DNA of 64,000 bases from Streptomyces sp. HUAS 15-9 (GCF_025642155.1 NZ_CP106798.1:620001-684000); one strand, 5' to 3'. Numbered from the stretch's first letter, positions 51,785-61,103 are shown. Translations and numbers: made by a program. The notes: a model not told the origin generated them from the sequence alone.

Positions 51785-51836
51785 TATGACGGTCGTCATA
51801 GACGAGGACCACGTTAGACTATGACGATCGTTATAG
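51785..51836. promoter_or_regulatory. Twin palindromic operators of TetR-like type
   Basis: TATGACG-GT-CGTCATA (51785-51800) and TATGACG-AT-CGTTATA (51821-51836), the second with one mismatch, are 36 bases centre to centre and lie just upstream of the tautomerase start. Paired ~16-bp palindromes of this type are common sites for TetR-family dimers. There is no regulator gene on either side here, so it acts from elsewhere or has been lost. Confidence 0.7.
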
Positions 51837-51943
51837 CCAGGGGTGGGGATGGTGCGGGCATTGCCGGTCGGCTCACGGCGGCCCGGTGAACGTCGGCATT
51901 CAGGGCGCGGCAGCCGCCGCTCCTCGCCGGGGGCCGGCCTCGC

Positions 51944-52840
51944 TCAGTGGGCGGCCGTCGAGGAGACCGCCGCCCGGACCGCACGTTCCACGAGTGCGAC
52001 GCCGTCCTTCATCGACTTGCTGCCGTCCGAGAGGACGGCGACGAGGTAGTGGTGTCCGCCCGCCGTGATCCGTCCGACGCTGTTGACGTCCCACAGCTCG
52101 GTCGTGTTGCGCTGCAGCCAGCCGTTCTTCAACGCCCACTCGGAGCCGGCAGCCGCCGAGACGCCCCATGACTGCTCGTCGACGACGTGGCTCATCAGCG
52201 TGCGGATGTACGACCGGGACGCCTCTTCGAGCGGGGTGGCGGCCGCGCGTGCGGCCGTGCCGGTGTCGTACACCGCGCGCAGCAGCCGTATCTGGTCCCT
52301 CGCCGTGGTGCGGGTGAGCCCCCACTTGGCGTCCGGACCGCCCTTCGTCTCGCTCAGCCCCAGTCGCTTGTTCGCCGCGTCCAGGCCCCCCGCCCGGCCG
52401 ATGGACCGCCACAGGCGGTTCGCCGCGTCGTTGTCACTGCGCTCGATCATCACCTCGGCCTCGGAGCGCTCCTTCTCGGTCAGGCCGCGCTTGGCGTCCT
52501 GGCCCTGGAGCAGTGCTGTGGCGAGGATGTCGACCTTCACGATGCTCGCGGTGTCGTACGGGGTGTCGTCGCCGTACACCGTGGCTTCCCGGCCGGTCCC
52601 GTCCAGGTCGAGCACCGCCGCGCTCACCCGCTCCTCCCCCTGGGGCTTCACCCGTGCGAGAAAGTCGGCCGTCGCGGCGTCGGGCCGCGTCGCCGCCGGG
52701 GCAGCGGCCGCGGGTGTCGGGTGGAGCGCGCCGGCCGAGAGGAGCGTCGCCACGCAAGCCGTGAGAACGCCGGCGCCGACCGCGGTGCGGCTGCCGCGAG
52801 GGCTCCGGGCGGGCGACAGGAGGGACTGTCGATGCTGCAT
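51944..52840 (-). CDS. Class-A beta-lactamase-like serine hydrolase
   Basis: A 298-residue secreted protein with an N-terminal signal (TAVGAGVLTACVATLLSAGA, then Ala-rich). The active-site motifs are TASIVKVDILATALL (S-x-x-K), RSDNDAANRLW (S-D-N) and ALKNGWLQR (K-N-G in place of K-T-G). The altered third motif and the lack of an obvious omega-loop E-x-x-x-N make penicillin hydrolysis uncertain; a DD-peptidase-like or other esterase role is possible. The ATG at 52840 (MQHRQSLLSP) is used. Confidence 0.8.
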   Translation of the reverse strand: MQHRQSLLSPARSPRGSRTAVGAGVLTACVATLLSAGALHPTPAAAAPAATRPDAATADFLARVKPQGEERVSAAVLDLDGTGREATVYGDDTPYDTASIVKVDILATALLQGQDAKRGLTEKERSEAEVMIERSDNDAANRLWRSIGRAGGLDAANKRLGLSETKGGPDAKWGLTRTTARDQIRLLRAVYDTGTAARAAATPLEEASRSYIRTLMSHVVDEQSWGVSAAAGSEWALKNGWLQRNTTELWDVNSVGRITAGGHHYLVAVLSDGSKSMKDGVALVERAVRAAVSSTAAH

Positions 52841-53001
52841 GGTGAGGGGCCTCGGCAGTTCGTGTGGGAGGGACACAGGACTGCGAAGCTAAACAAAACG
52901 CCCTTGTCGCGACGTGACCGCCGCCACGACAAGTCCGATTCCTACGCAATTGTGCGAAGAGTCACAGCTGTCCGAGTGGCTGGGGTCACACCGGCTCCCG
53001 C

Positions 53002-53760
53002 TCAGGCCGGCGGCGCGTCGTACTCGCGTGAGATCACGTCGACGCGTCCGGTGGCGCGGTCGAACCGCACGGTGTCCAGCCCCATCGACTCCAGCTCCGC
53101 AATCGACTCGGCGTGGCCGGTGGTGTTGATCGCGAGCATGCCCACCTTGGGGTCGTCCTCGCCCAGCACCACGTCCTCGGCGAGCAGGATCTCCGTCATG
53201 CGCTGCGCGGAAGACGACGGCAGGGGCTCGTCCACGGCGATGTGCAGCATCAGGTGTTCCGCGCCGGTCTCGAGCCGGCGCGCCCGCGACACCCAGACCG
53301 TGCGCACCGCGGGAAACTCACGCACCCGTCGGGCCAGCGCATCCCGCAGGGCCACCGCGACCGGGTGGGTGGACCAGGAGAGCTTGAGCCGCTCCCCGCC
53401 GGCCTGCTGACCGCGCCCGGCGAGGGTCCGGTACACCAGCGGCACCGGTACGCGGGCCCAGCCCCGCACGGAATGAACGGCCAGGGCCTCGACGCCGGTC
53501 CGCTCGGCGATGTCGAGCAGTCGCAGGGCGTCGCAGTGGATCGCTGCGGCGGCTTGTGGCAGCCGTTCGGCGCAACATGCTTCGCTGACATAACCGGGTA
53601 TGGCGGGTGTGCCGTCCTCACTGCGCAGGAACAGCACCGAGCCGTTCTCCCCAACGGGGACGAACACACCGTGGTCGACCAGAGCGGCGAGCAGTGCGTC
53701 CGGCTCCCTGTCGGCGGCGTCACGGTCGAGGATGTCGGCGAGCGCCGTGTTGACGATCAT
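53002..53760 (-). CDS. SseB-family protein
   Basis: A 252-residue cytosolic protein. The N-terminal region (ALLAALVDHGVFVPVGENGS, VLFLRSEDGTPAIPGYVSEA) follows the SseB N-terminal domain pattern (a short alpha/beta domain with repeated strands), and the C-terminal part (LMLHIAVDEPLPSSSAQRMT) resembles the SseB C-terminal domain. In Salmonella SseB is a secretion component, but actinobacterial copies are housekeeping-type proteins of unknown role. ATG at 53760. Confidence 0.65.
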   Translation of the reverse strand: MIVNTALADILDRDAADREPDALLAALVDHGVFVPVGENGSVLFLRSEDGTPAIPGYVSEACCAERLPQAAAAIHCDALRLLDIAERTGVEALAVHSVRGWARVPVPLVYRTLAGRGQQAGGERLKLSWSTHPVAVALRDALARRVREFPAVRTVWVSRARRLETGAEHLMLHIAVDEPLPSSSAQRMTEILLAEDVVLGEDDPKVGMLAINTTGHAESIAELESMGLDTVRFDRATGRVDVISREYDAPPA

Positions 53761-53959
53761 GCCCGCAGCATATCGGGGGCGCCCCAACTGCTCGCCGCGA
53801 CCCGATCGTTGATACTCGGGCCGACCGGGCCGGGCACCTGCTTGGTCTTGGCTGTCGCGTTCTCGGGCCCGGGTGCTCGTGATGAGCGCCGAAGCCCCGC
53901 GAGATGTGATCCCGGCGGTCCCTGCCTACTCTCGTGATGTCCGACACCGTGGGGTCGCC

Positions 53960-54655
53960 ATGGTTCTCGATCTGCTTCTCATCGCCCTGGCCATCACGCT
54001 CGACCCTCTGCCCCTCATGGCCTTCGTCCTGGTCGTGGCATCGGAGCGGGGCGTGTGGAAGGGCCTGGCCTTCATCCTGAGCTGGCTGGCATGTCTGGTC
54101 GTCGTCATCGGGATCGTCCTGACGCTGACCGGCGGGCAGCCCCCTCCACCCAGGTCCCCGCCCTCCACGGCCGCGCTCGCGGCCAAGCTGGCCATCGGTG
54201 TGTCGTTCGTTCTCTACGGCGAGCACCGGCGCCGCAGGTTCGTAGCCGCTCGGGCACGGGCCCATGGGACCTCGGCGCAGCGGGACCACGGGCCGAACGG
54301 CGCATCGGGGTCGCAGCTGACCTCGCAGATGGACCGCACCACGGTATGGGCCGCCGCCGGACTCGCCGTGCTTCTGCAGCCCTGGGGCATGGTCGCCGCC
54401 GCCGCGACGACGGTGGTGGAAGCCGACCTGTCCCACTTCTCGTCCTGGCTCACACTGTCCGTCTTCTGTGTGCTCGCCACGGCGAGCCTGCTGGCCACCG
54501 AGCTGTATGTGGTGTTCGCCCCGACCCCGGCGAAGCCCCGGCTGCTGCGGCTGCGCTCATGGATGCAGGATCACCAGGAGCAGGCCATCGTGACCCTGTG
54601 CCTGGTGCTGGGCTTCTGGCTCACGGGAAGGAGCATCTTCGAGCTCACCGGCTGA
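53960..54655 (+). CDS. GAP/Sap-family (sulfolipid-1-addressing-protein-like) membrane protein
   Basis: A 231-residue integral membrane protein with about six helices (VLDLLLIALAITLDPLPLMA, WKGLAFILSWLACLVVVIGI and so on) and a polar central loop. The start VLDLLLIALAITLDPLP and the ERGVWKGLAFILSWLA segment match the GAP/Sap family, which in mycobacteria transports glycolipids such as sulfolipid-1 precursors. Substrate here unknown; streptomycetes make other lipids. The ATG at 53960 follows GGGGTC. Confidence 0.72.
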   Translation: MVLDLLLIALAITLDPLPLMAFVLVVASERGVWKGLAFILSWLACLVVVIGIVLTLTGGQPPPPRSPPSTAALAAKLAIGVSFVLYGEHRRRRFVAARARAHGTSAQRDHGPNGASGSQLTSQMDRTTVWAAAGLAVLLQPWGMVAAAATTVVEADLSHFSSWLTLSVFCVLATASLLATELYVVFAPTPAKPRLLRLRSWMQDHQEQAIVTLCLVLGFWLTGRSIFELTG

Positions 54656-54793
54656 CGGCGCACCCTGTGCCGATGCCGCGGCTTGCGGACATGCGGGGCC
54701 CTTGGCCGCGTGGTGGAATGGGCGCTGGGGGCCGACGACCACGGACGGTCGGGCGACCGGCCCCGACTCCCATTCCGTTCCCGAGGACTGGCC

Positions 54794-55252
54794 ATGAACG
54801 ATGTCGAAGAAATGGGCCCCGTCGACTACTTGGTCATCGAGTTCCCCGGGAACCGCATGACGGGCGAGGCGTTTCCGCTGCTGGTCGACCTCGTCGAGAG
54901 GGGCATCGTACGGATCCTCGACCTGACCTTCGTCCGTAAGGACAGTGACGGGTCCGTCACCGGGCTGGAGCTGCAGGACCTCGGTGACGAGGTCGACCTG
55001 TCCGTCTTCGCGGGCGCCTCCTCCGGGCTGTTGGACCAAGGTGACATCGAGGAGGCGGGCAACGCGCTGGAGCCCGGCAACTCCGCCGCGGTCCTGGTGT
55101 ACGAGAACCTGTGGGCCGCGCCCCTGGCCCGTGCGCTCAGGCGCGGCGGCGCGCAGCTCGTCGCCGGCGGCCGTATCCCCGTCCAGGCCCTGCTGGCCTC
55201 GCTGGACGCGGTCGAGGGCACGACACCGCCCGGTGGATCGGCAGCGGCCTGA
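54794..55252 (+). CDS. DUF6325/DUF1269-like protein
   Basis: A 152-residue cytosolic protein. GPVDYLVIEFPGNRMTGEAF, LVDLVERGIVRILDLTFVRK and SGLLDQGDIEEAGNALEPGN, then VLVYENLWAAPLARALRRGG define a small actinobacterial family with alternating strands and helices, probably dimeric. The role is unknown, but it commonly sits next to a short SHOCT-domain gene, as here (65 bases downstream). GAGGA precedes the ATG. Confidence 0.7.
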   Translation: MNDVEEMGPVDYLVIEFPGNRMTGEAFPLLVDLVERGIVRILDLTFVRKDSDGSVTGLELQDLGDEVDLSVFAGASSGLLDQGDIEEAGNALEPGNSAAVLVYENLWAAPLARALRRGGAQLVAGGRIPVQALLASLDAVEGTTPPGGSAAA

Positions 55253-55317
55253 CGGGCGCATCCGTGCGGGCCGGCACCGTACCGGCCCTGGGCACACAAC
55301 AGGGGAGATGAGAGACC

Positions 55318-55617
55318 ATGCCTGGACTCCTCAGGGGTGTCGCGCGCACCGCAGTCGTCGCCGGAACCGCCACCGCGGTGTCCAACCGGGTGTCCCGGCG
55401 GCAGGCCGGGCGCTGGGCCCAGCAGGACTACGAGCAGCAACAGCAAGCGGCCCCGCAGCAGGCGGCAGCACCGCCTCCGCCGCCTCCGGCACCGCCGTCC
55501 ACCGAGGACGACATGACCCGCAAGATCGACCAGCTCAAGCAGCTGGGTGAGCTGAAGGCCCAGGGAGTGCTGACGGACTCGGAGTTCGAGGCACAGAAGC
55601 AGCAGCTCCTCAGCTGA
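55318..55617 (+). CDS. SHOCT-domain protein
   Basis: A 99-residue protein: a short N-terminal Ala/Val hydrophobic segment (RTAVVAGTATAVSNRVS), a Gln-rich and Pro-rich linker (QQQQAAPQQAAAPPPPPPAP), and a C-terminal SHOCT domain (LKQLGELKAQGVLTDSEFEA, then QKQQLL). SHOCT domains are short oligomerisation or membrane-linked modules. Together with the upstream DUF6325-like gene it forms a pair seen repeatedly in actinobacteria. Confidence 0.8.
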   Translation: MPGLLRGVARTAVVAGTATAVSNRVSRRQAGRWAQQDYEQQQQAAPQQAAAPPPPPPAPPSTEDDMTRKIDQLKQLGELKAQGVLTDSEFEAQKQQLLS

Positions 55618-55734
55618 CGCCGCTCGGCAGTGTGCCGTCGCCGTTGATGTCGGGCTTCTCCTTGGCGCCGACCCGGGCGCGTTGCACCGTGTCCCCCGCC
55701 CGGCGCGCTTACCTTGCTCTAGACAAGGCCGACA

Positions 55735-56964
55735 GTGAGAAACGGCGAGGTGGCGTGGGACGTGGTGGCCGGTACGGGCGGTCGATCGGCCGGGCGAGGG
55801 CGCCGGGCGGGTGACGTGGTGCTGGGGAGCCGTCCGGCGCACTCCGTACGGCTCCCGCCGCGCACGCGCTACGGCCCCAAGGACGCCGAGCCCCCGGTCG
55901 GCTCGGTGGCCGAGCGGACCGTACCGTGGCTGCGTGTCGCCGCTGCCTACGCCTGGCGCATCCTGCTCGTCGGCATCGTCGTCTACGCCGTCTTCACCGT
56001 CCTCGGCCGCTTCCAGCTCATCGCCGTGGCCCTGTTCCTCGCCCTGGTCATCACGTCGCTGCTGCGCCCCCCGACCGACCTGCTGAACCGCATGTTCCCG
56101 AGGTCGCTCAGCGTCGCCGTCGCCATCGTCGGCAGCCTGCTGATCCTGATGACCCTGCTCGCTCTCGTGGGCAACGCGGTGGCGGGCGAGTCCGCGAAGC
56201 TGGCGGGTGAGTTCCGCGGCGGCATCCACCGCATCGAACTGTGGCTCCAGCAACCGCCGTTCCGGCTCAGCCCCGGCAAGCTGGAGGATCTGCAGCGCCA
56301 GGTGGTGAACTACCTCAACACGCACCGGGCGAAACTGCTCAGCAGCGCCGTCAGCGGTCTCGGCAGGATCGTCGAGCTGATCACCGGAGCGGTGCTGGCC
56401 CTCTTCGCCTCCGTCTTCTTCATCCACTCGGGCGAGCGCCTGTGGGGCTGGATGCGCGACCAGCTGCTGCCCGGTGGAGCCCGTCCGGTGTGGGACCGGA
56501 CCGGGCGGGCCGCCTGGCGGACGTTCGCCGGGTACACACGCGGCATCATCATCGTGGCCGCCACCAACGCCGTACTCGTCGGAGTCGCGCTGTTCATTCT
56601 GCGGGTACCGCTCGCGCTGCCGCTGACCCTCCTGGAGTTCTTCGCCACGTTCGTACCGCTGGTGGGCTCGCCGATCGCGCTCAGTGTGGCCACGGTGGTC
56701 GCCCTCGCCGGACGCGGACCGCTCACGGCGGCCGCCGTGCTCGTGCTCATCGTGGTCATCGGCCAGCTCGAAGGACATGTGCTGCACCCGCTGGTGATGA
56801 GCTGGGCGGTCAGTCTGCACCCCCTGGTCGTCGCGGTGTCCGTCATCGCGGGCAGCATCGTCGGTGGCGTGATCGGCGCCGTCGTCGCCGTCCCGTTCAT
56901 CTCGGTCGTCTGGTCGGTGCTGCGCGCGCTGCGGACCGCACCGACACAGCCGCCCGTGCTGTGA
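55735..56964 (+). CDS. AI-2E family transporter (PerM-like)
   Basis: A 409-residue membrane protein with about seven to eight helices. LLNRMFPRSLSVAVAIVGSL, the soluble central region (FRLSPGKLEDLQRQVVNYLN), SVFFIHSGERLWGWMRDQLL, FATFVPLVGSPIALSVATVV and LEGHVLHPLVMSWAVSLHPL are family signatures. PerM-type permeases were proposed to export autoinducer-2 but many are Na+/H+ antiporters. The GTG start follows AAGG. A ~50-residue Arg-rich cytoplasmic N-terminal extension is present. Confidence 0.83.
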   Translation: MRNGEVAWDVVAGTGGRSAGRGRRAGDVVLGSRPAHSVRLPPRTRYGPKDAEPPVGSVAERTVPWLRVAAAYAWRILLVGIVVYAVFTVLGRFQLIAVALFLALVITSLLRPPTDLLNRMFPRSLSVAVAIVGSLLILMTLLALVGNAVAGESAKLAGEFRGGIHRIELWLQQPPFRLSPGKLEDLQRQVVNYLNTHRAKLLSSAVSGLGRIVELITGAVLALFASVFFIHSGERLWGWMRDQLLPGGARPVWDRTGRAAWRTFAGYTRGIIIVAATNAVLVGVALFILRVPLALPLTLLEFFATFVPLVGSPIALSVATVVALAGRGPLTAAAVLVLIVVIGQLEGHVLHPLVMSWAVSLHPLVVAVSVIAGSIVGGVIGAVVAVPFISVVWSVLRALRTAPTQPPVL

Positions 56965-56991
56965 CTGCCTGAGCGGGTTTCAGCCACGCCG

Positions 56992-57468
56992 TCACGAGGC
57001 GGTGGCGGGCTCATATGCGCTGATGACGTACCGGGCTTCGTCGTCGACGGCGTTCTCGTCCTGGTCCAGTGTGATGCGCAGCGGATGTCCGTCTGCCGCG
57101 TACCGTGCCTCCGCCGTGTCCGCGTCGTCCTGCCGCGCCTGCTCGAGTTCCTTCAGCAGTCCACCGATGGTGGGGACGATGCCGGGCGAGCGACGGACCA
57201 CGCGGCGGCTCTCCTCGTCGAGGCCGACCGCCTTCGCGACCTTCCCGTCGCGCACGGTCACCCGGAAGGTGCCGATGAGGGCCCGCTCTCCTTCGGTCGA
57301 GTTCAACATGTAGGTGTACGCGGCCGGCTCCTGCCACGCCGTACCGTGCTCCGCCGCCCGGGTGGACGGGCCCTCTCCCGCACAGGCGGTGGTCGCGCAC
57401 AGAAGACCTCCGATCAGGGCGACGACGCGCGGCAGCGAGGAACGGGCAGTGACACGTACGGCTGTCAT
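56992..57468 (-). CDS. Exported protein of DUF6174-like type
   Basis: A 158-residue protein with an N-terminal signal (LPRVVALIGGLLCATTACAG) that ends in a Cys with a non-ideal lipobox (ATTAC). The mature part has YTYMLNSTEGERALIGTFRV, TVRDGKVAKAVGLDEESRRV, and LRITLDQDENAVDDEARYVI, which match the small beta-rich family (DUF6174) that contains the YTY.L.S.CGER motif; the usual Cys in that motif is replaced by Glu. Function unknown. ATG at 57468 with AAGG upstream. Confidence 0.68.
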   Translation of the reverse strand: MTAVRVTARSSLPRVVALIGGLLCATTACAGEGPSTRAAEHGTAWQEPAAYTYMLNSTEGERALIGTFRVTVRDGKVAKAVGLDEESRRVVRRSPGIVPTIGGLLKELEQARQDDADTAEARYAADGHPLRITLDQDENAVDDEARYVISAYEPATAS

Positions 57469-57653
57469 GTGTGGCCTTTCGTGAGCTCTTTGTCCCTGGA
57501 CGCCGCCGGCCCGCCGAACGTTCGCGGCGGGCTCGCATGTCACGGGGCCGCAACGAATGGGAACTGGTGAAACTGCCGTTGACCGTAGAACGTCCCTCCT
57601 CCCGAATCGCATCGCCCGCACAAGGGCGGTCACCACCCGAGGGGGGACCCACC

Positions 57654-58337
57654 ATGGCACTGACCACGAACAGCGGCCGTCGCAGACCCGGCGCGCTCCG
57701 CCCCACCGCGGCGAGCGTGTGCGCCGCGGCCGTACTGGCGCTGACGCTCAGCGGCTGTGCCGGTCACAACGGCGGAAGCGCGACTCCGAGCGGCGCGCCA
57801 TCGAGCACCGCGGCAGACGCGGGCGGCGGCGCCACCGCGACCGGCGCCAAGCCCGCTGCCAAGTCCTCGGCCGGTACGGGCGGCGGGGGCACGGCCACCG
57901 GGGCGGCACCGGCCGCTACTCCCTCCGCCTCCGCTTCCTCGGCCACGGGCACGCCCATCGCCGCGGGCACCGGCGGCAAGGACGACGGCTGCGACCACAA
58001 GATGCCCATCTCCCCCGACGAGATAGCGGTCTACCGCTACACCCCCGAGGGCGGCTCCCTCAGCCTGATCGTCAAGCACGGCAACTGGGGCTGCCCCACG
58101 GCGGATTCCGACGGCGCGCCCTTCGTGACCGTCGGCAAGGAGACGTACCTGCCCATGGACCAGGCCGCCTACGTCACCGCCACCAACCCCATCGTGGAGA
58201 GCACGGAGAACCAGCACATCGGCGTCCAGGAGTTCCTGGACTGGCTCGAGGCGCACCCGAACAGCGGGCTGGTCTTCAAGTACCACCTCGGTGGCAACGG
58301 GGCCATCGACAGCCTCGAAGAGGTCTTCACCCCCTGA
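57654..58337 (+). CDS. Secreted lipoprotein, hypothetical
   Basis: A 227-residue lipoprotein. The signal segment ends in the lipobox LSGC (ALTLSGCAG) near residue 35. A long low-complexity Ala/Gly/Ser/Thr/Pro linker follows (~38-110), then a ~115-residue folded domain with two Cys (DDGCDHKMP, NWGCPTAD) and the stretch YLPMDQAAYVTATNPIVEST. No family is recognised; the architecture suggests a surface-tethered sensor or binding domain. GAGGGGGGACC precedes the ATG. Confidence 0.65.
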   Translation: MALTTNSGRRRPGALRPTAASVCAAAVLALTLSGCAGHNGGSATPSGAPSSTAADAGGGATATGAKPAAKSSAGTGGGGTATGAAPAATPSASASSATGTPIAAGTGGKDDGCDHKMPISPDEIAVYRYTPEGGSLSLIVKHGNWGCPTADSDGAPFVTVGKETYLPMDQAAYVTATNPIVESTENQHIGVQEFLDWLEAHPNSGLVFKYHLGGNGAIDSLEEVFTP

Positions 58338-58403
58338 CGCTCCCGGGGCGCCGGAGCCATCCGCTCCGGCACGACGCACCGTACCGGGACGCCACCGCGT
58401 GAC

Positions 58404-58580
58404 TCAGCCGTCGAGGTCGCGTGCGTCCCGGTGCTGCCCCGCCGGGCCCTGACAGTCCGGGCAGAGCTCGAAACGGCCGTCGTGGACAACGCTTCCCCAG
58501 CCGCGGCAGGTGTCGCAGTCACGGGCGAGGGTGATGTCGACGAGGTGGGCGGGAGCATGGGGGTGGGCTCCGTGAATCAT
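58404..58580 (-). CDS. Small zinc-ribbon-like peptide
   Basis: A 58-residue peptide with two CxxC knuckles, CDTCRGWGSVVHDGRFELCPDC, spaced 16 residues apart, the typical form of a DnaJ-type or rubredoxin-like zinc ribbon. The N-terminus has three His residues (MIHGAHPHAPAH). GGAG lies eight bases before the ATG at 58580. It may bind one zinc; partners unknown. The codon bias supports coding despite the small size. Confidence 0.6.
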   Translation of the reverse strand: MIHGAHPHAPAHLVDITLARDCDTCRGWGSVVHDGRFELCPDCQGPAGQHRDARDLDG

Positions 58581-58670
58581 GCTGCGGGCTCCGTGGGTAG
58601 GGGACTCGCGTGGGAAGAATATGACATATAACGCATACATATTCAATAGGGTGCTGAGCCCTTCGCGCCG

Positions 58671-61103
58671 TCACGCACCGTCCGGAAGCTGTTGCTCCGT
58701 CCAGATCGTCTTGCCCGCGGCGCCGCGCCGGGTGCCCCAGCGCTGTGCGAGCTGTGCGACCAGGAAGAGGCCGCGGCCTCCCTCGTCCGTGCTCGCGGCC
58801 CGCCTGAGGTGCGGGGAGGTGTTGCTGGCGTCCGAGACCTCGCAGATCAGGGCCCGCTCATGAATGAGCCGCAGCCTGATCGGGCCGTACGCGTGCTTGA
58901 TCGCGTTGGTGACGAGCTCGCTCACGATCAGCTCCGTGGTGAAGGCCAGGTCCTCGAGACCCCACAGGGACAGCTGCCGGTCGACGTCGTTGCGCACCAC
59001 GTGAACGGCCGACGGGTCCGCGGGGACGTCCCAGGAGACCACCCGGTCGGGACTCAGCGTGTGCGTCCGCGCGATCAGGAAGGCGACGTCGTCACGGGGA
59101 CGGTCCGGCAGCAGGGTGCGGACCATGATGTCGCAGATCTCCTCGAGCGGCCGGTCCGGGTGGGCGAGGGTGAAGCACAGGCGTTCCATGCCGACGTCGA
59201 CGTCCCGGTCCGACGCTTCGATCAACCCGTCGGTGTAGAGGGCGATGATGCTCCCTTCCTCCACCGCGATCTCGGCCGACTCGAAGGGCAGACCGCCCAG
59301 ACCCAGCGGCGGTCCGGCGGGGATGTCGGGGAACTCGACCGGCTCGGTCAGATGGGCGATCGCGGGGCTGGGGTGCCCCGCGCGGGCCACGACGATGGTG
59401 CGGGCGACCGGGTCGTAGATCGCGTACACACAGGTCGCCCCGACCACCGTGGGCCCCTCCGCGGCCGCCTCGGCCTCTTCCGACAGGCGTACGACCAGGT
59501 CGTCGACGTGGGTCAGCAACTCGTCCGGGGGAAGATCCAGATCGGCCAGCGTCTGGACGGCGGCCCGCAGTCGCCCCATGCTCGCCGCGGCGTGGAGCCC
59601 ATGGCCCACCACGTCACCCACGACGAGCGCGACCCTGGCGCCCGACAGCGGGATCACGTCGAACCAGTCACCGCCCACCCCGGACTCGATGTCGGCCGGC
59701 AGATAGCGGTAGGCGAGCTCGACCGCGTTGAGCTCGGGCAGGTCGGGCGGCAGCAGGCTCGTCTGCAGGGTCAGCGCCGCCTGGCGCTCCCGGGCGAACC
59801 GTCTGGCGTTGTCGACGCACACCCCGGCCCGCGCGACCAGTTCCTCGACGAGGAGCAGATCGTCCTCGTCGAACGGGTCGGGATTCTTCCAGCGCAGCAG
59901 GGTCACCATGCCCATGGTGATGTCGCGTGCCCGCAGCGGAACCACCAGATGCGTGTGCACGCCCAGGCGGATGAGCCTGTTCCAGCGCACCGGGTCGTCG
60001 AGGACCCACGAGGTCGCCGGGTCGACGACCTCGCAGATGGGCTTGCCCGTGGTCAGGCTCCGTTCCTGAGGGGACCGGAGCGGATAGTCCGTGGGTGCGC
60101 CGATCTCGATGACCACCTCGGGGTGGTCCTCCTGGATCGACAGGTGAGCGGCGCGGCGCAGTGTCTCCTCACCACCGTGCGCCGAGTCCGAGGACGGGTC
60201 CGCGGTCGCCCGTACCGTGTCCAGGAGGTCGATCGCGACGAAGTCGGCGACCCGCGGCACCATGACCTCCGCCAGTTCGCCCACCGTGCGGCCGAGATCC
60301 AGGGTGGTGCCGATGCGTTCGCTGGCCTCGTTCAGCAGGGCGAGCCGATCACGTGCCGAGTCCTGGCTGGTGGCGTGGACCGCGACGAGGCAGATGCCCA
60401 GCGTTTCGCCCGCGGGGTCGCGCACGGGAAAGAAGGAACGCAGCTCGACACGTCTGCGGAGCCGGCTGCGGGGCGTGTGGTGGTGCGGCGGCGAGTGCTC
60501 CAGGGTCACCTGCGGCCGTCCGGTGACGAGCGCCCGCCTGGCGTAGCGGCTCACCAGGGACGACGGCCCGGCGGTGTCCGTCTCCGTTCCGCATTCGTCG
60601 TCCTCGGCCGCCGCGTACGCCTCCATGTCGGCCAGCGCGCGGTTCGCCCATTTCCGGTGCAGCTGCGTGTCCAGTACGGCGATGCCGATGGGCGACCGCT
60701 CCAGCAGGGAGCGCGCGACCGCGTCGTGGAACTCGTACTCCGCCCGTTCCCGCGCGTCACAGGCGACGACGAGCCAGGCGTGGTGGCCGCCGACGGCGAC
60801 GAGGGGGCATACCCGGACCGCTAGTTCGACGAGGTGACCGGCACAGTGCCGGGCGGCGAGCACGCCGTTCCAGCCGTGGCCGGTCCGGCGCAGCCGGGAC
60901 ACGGCGGTGATCAGGTTCCGGTCCGCCAGGACGGATTCCACGGGGTGCCCCACCGCGTCACGGGACGGGTGGCCGAGCAGGCTCTCGGCACCCGGGCTCC
61001 AGTAGGCGATCCGCCTCCTGGCATCGGTGATCACCACGGCCGCGGACCCGATGTCGAACGGATCGGCCGGATCTGCACTGCCGAGCGCACCGCTGACGCC
61101 CAT
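58671..61103 (-). CDS. Multi-sensor PP2C phosphatase/anti-sigma-type kinase (PAS-PAS-GAF-SpoIIE-HATPase)
   Basis: An 810-residue cytosolic protein. Residues ~15-125 are a PAS domain (AAVVITDARRRIAYWSPGAE), ~130-245 a second PAS (LLERSPIGIAVLDTQLHRKW), ~255-440 a GAF domain (NEASERIGTTLDLGRTVGEL, LVVPLRARDITMGMVTLLRW), ~450-655 a SpoIIE/RsbU phosphatase (GGDWFDVIPLSGARVALVVG, VVGHGLHAAASMGRL, IALYTDGLIEASDRD) and ~670-800 an RsbW-type HATPase (TTELIVSELVTNAIKHAYGP, STDEGGRGLFLVAQLAQRWG). Carrying both the switch phosphatase and the anti-sigma kinase in one chain is a common streptomycete design. Targets are unknown. Confidence 0.92.
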   Translation of the reverse strand: MGVSGALGSADPADPFDIGSAAVVITDARRRIAYWSPGAESLLGHPSRDAVGHPVESVLADRNLITAVSRLRRTGHGWNGVLAARHCAGHLVELAVRVCPLVAVGGHHAWLVVACDARERAEYEFHDAVARSLLERSPIGIAVLDTQLHRKWANRALADMEAYAAAEDDECGTETDTAGPSSLVSRYARRALVTGRPQVTLEHSPPHHHTPRSRLRRRVELRSFFPVRDPAGETLGICLVAVHATSQDSARDRLALLNEASERIGTTLDLGRTVGELAEVMVPRVADFVAIDLLDTVRATADPSSDSAHGGEETLRRAAHLSIQEDHPEVVIEIGAPTDYPLRSPQERSLTTGKPICEVVDPATSWVLDDPVRWNRLIRLGVHTHLVVPLRARDITMGMVTLLRWKNPDPFDEDDLLLVEELVARAGVCVDNARRFARERQAALTLQTSLLPPDLPELNAVELAYRYLPADIESGVGGDWFDVIPLSGARVALVVGDVVGHGLHAAASMGRLRAAVQTLADLDLPPDELLTHVDDLVVRLSEEAEAAAEGPTVVGATCVYAIYDPVARTIVVARAGHPSPAIAHLTEPVEFPDIPAGPPLGLGGLPFESAEIAVEEGSIIALYTDGLIEASDRDVDVGMERLCFTLAHPDRPLEEICDIMVRTLLPDRPRDDVAFLIARTHTLSPDRVVSWDVPADPSAVHVVRNDVDRQLSLWGLEDLAFTTELIVSELVTNAIKHAYGPIRLRLIHERALICEVSDASNTSPHLRRAASTDEGGRGLFLVAQLAQRWGTRRGAAGKTIWTEQQLPDGA

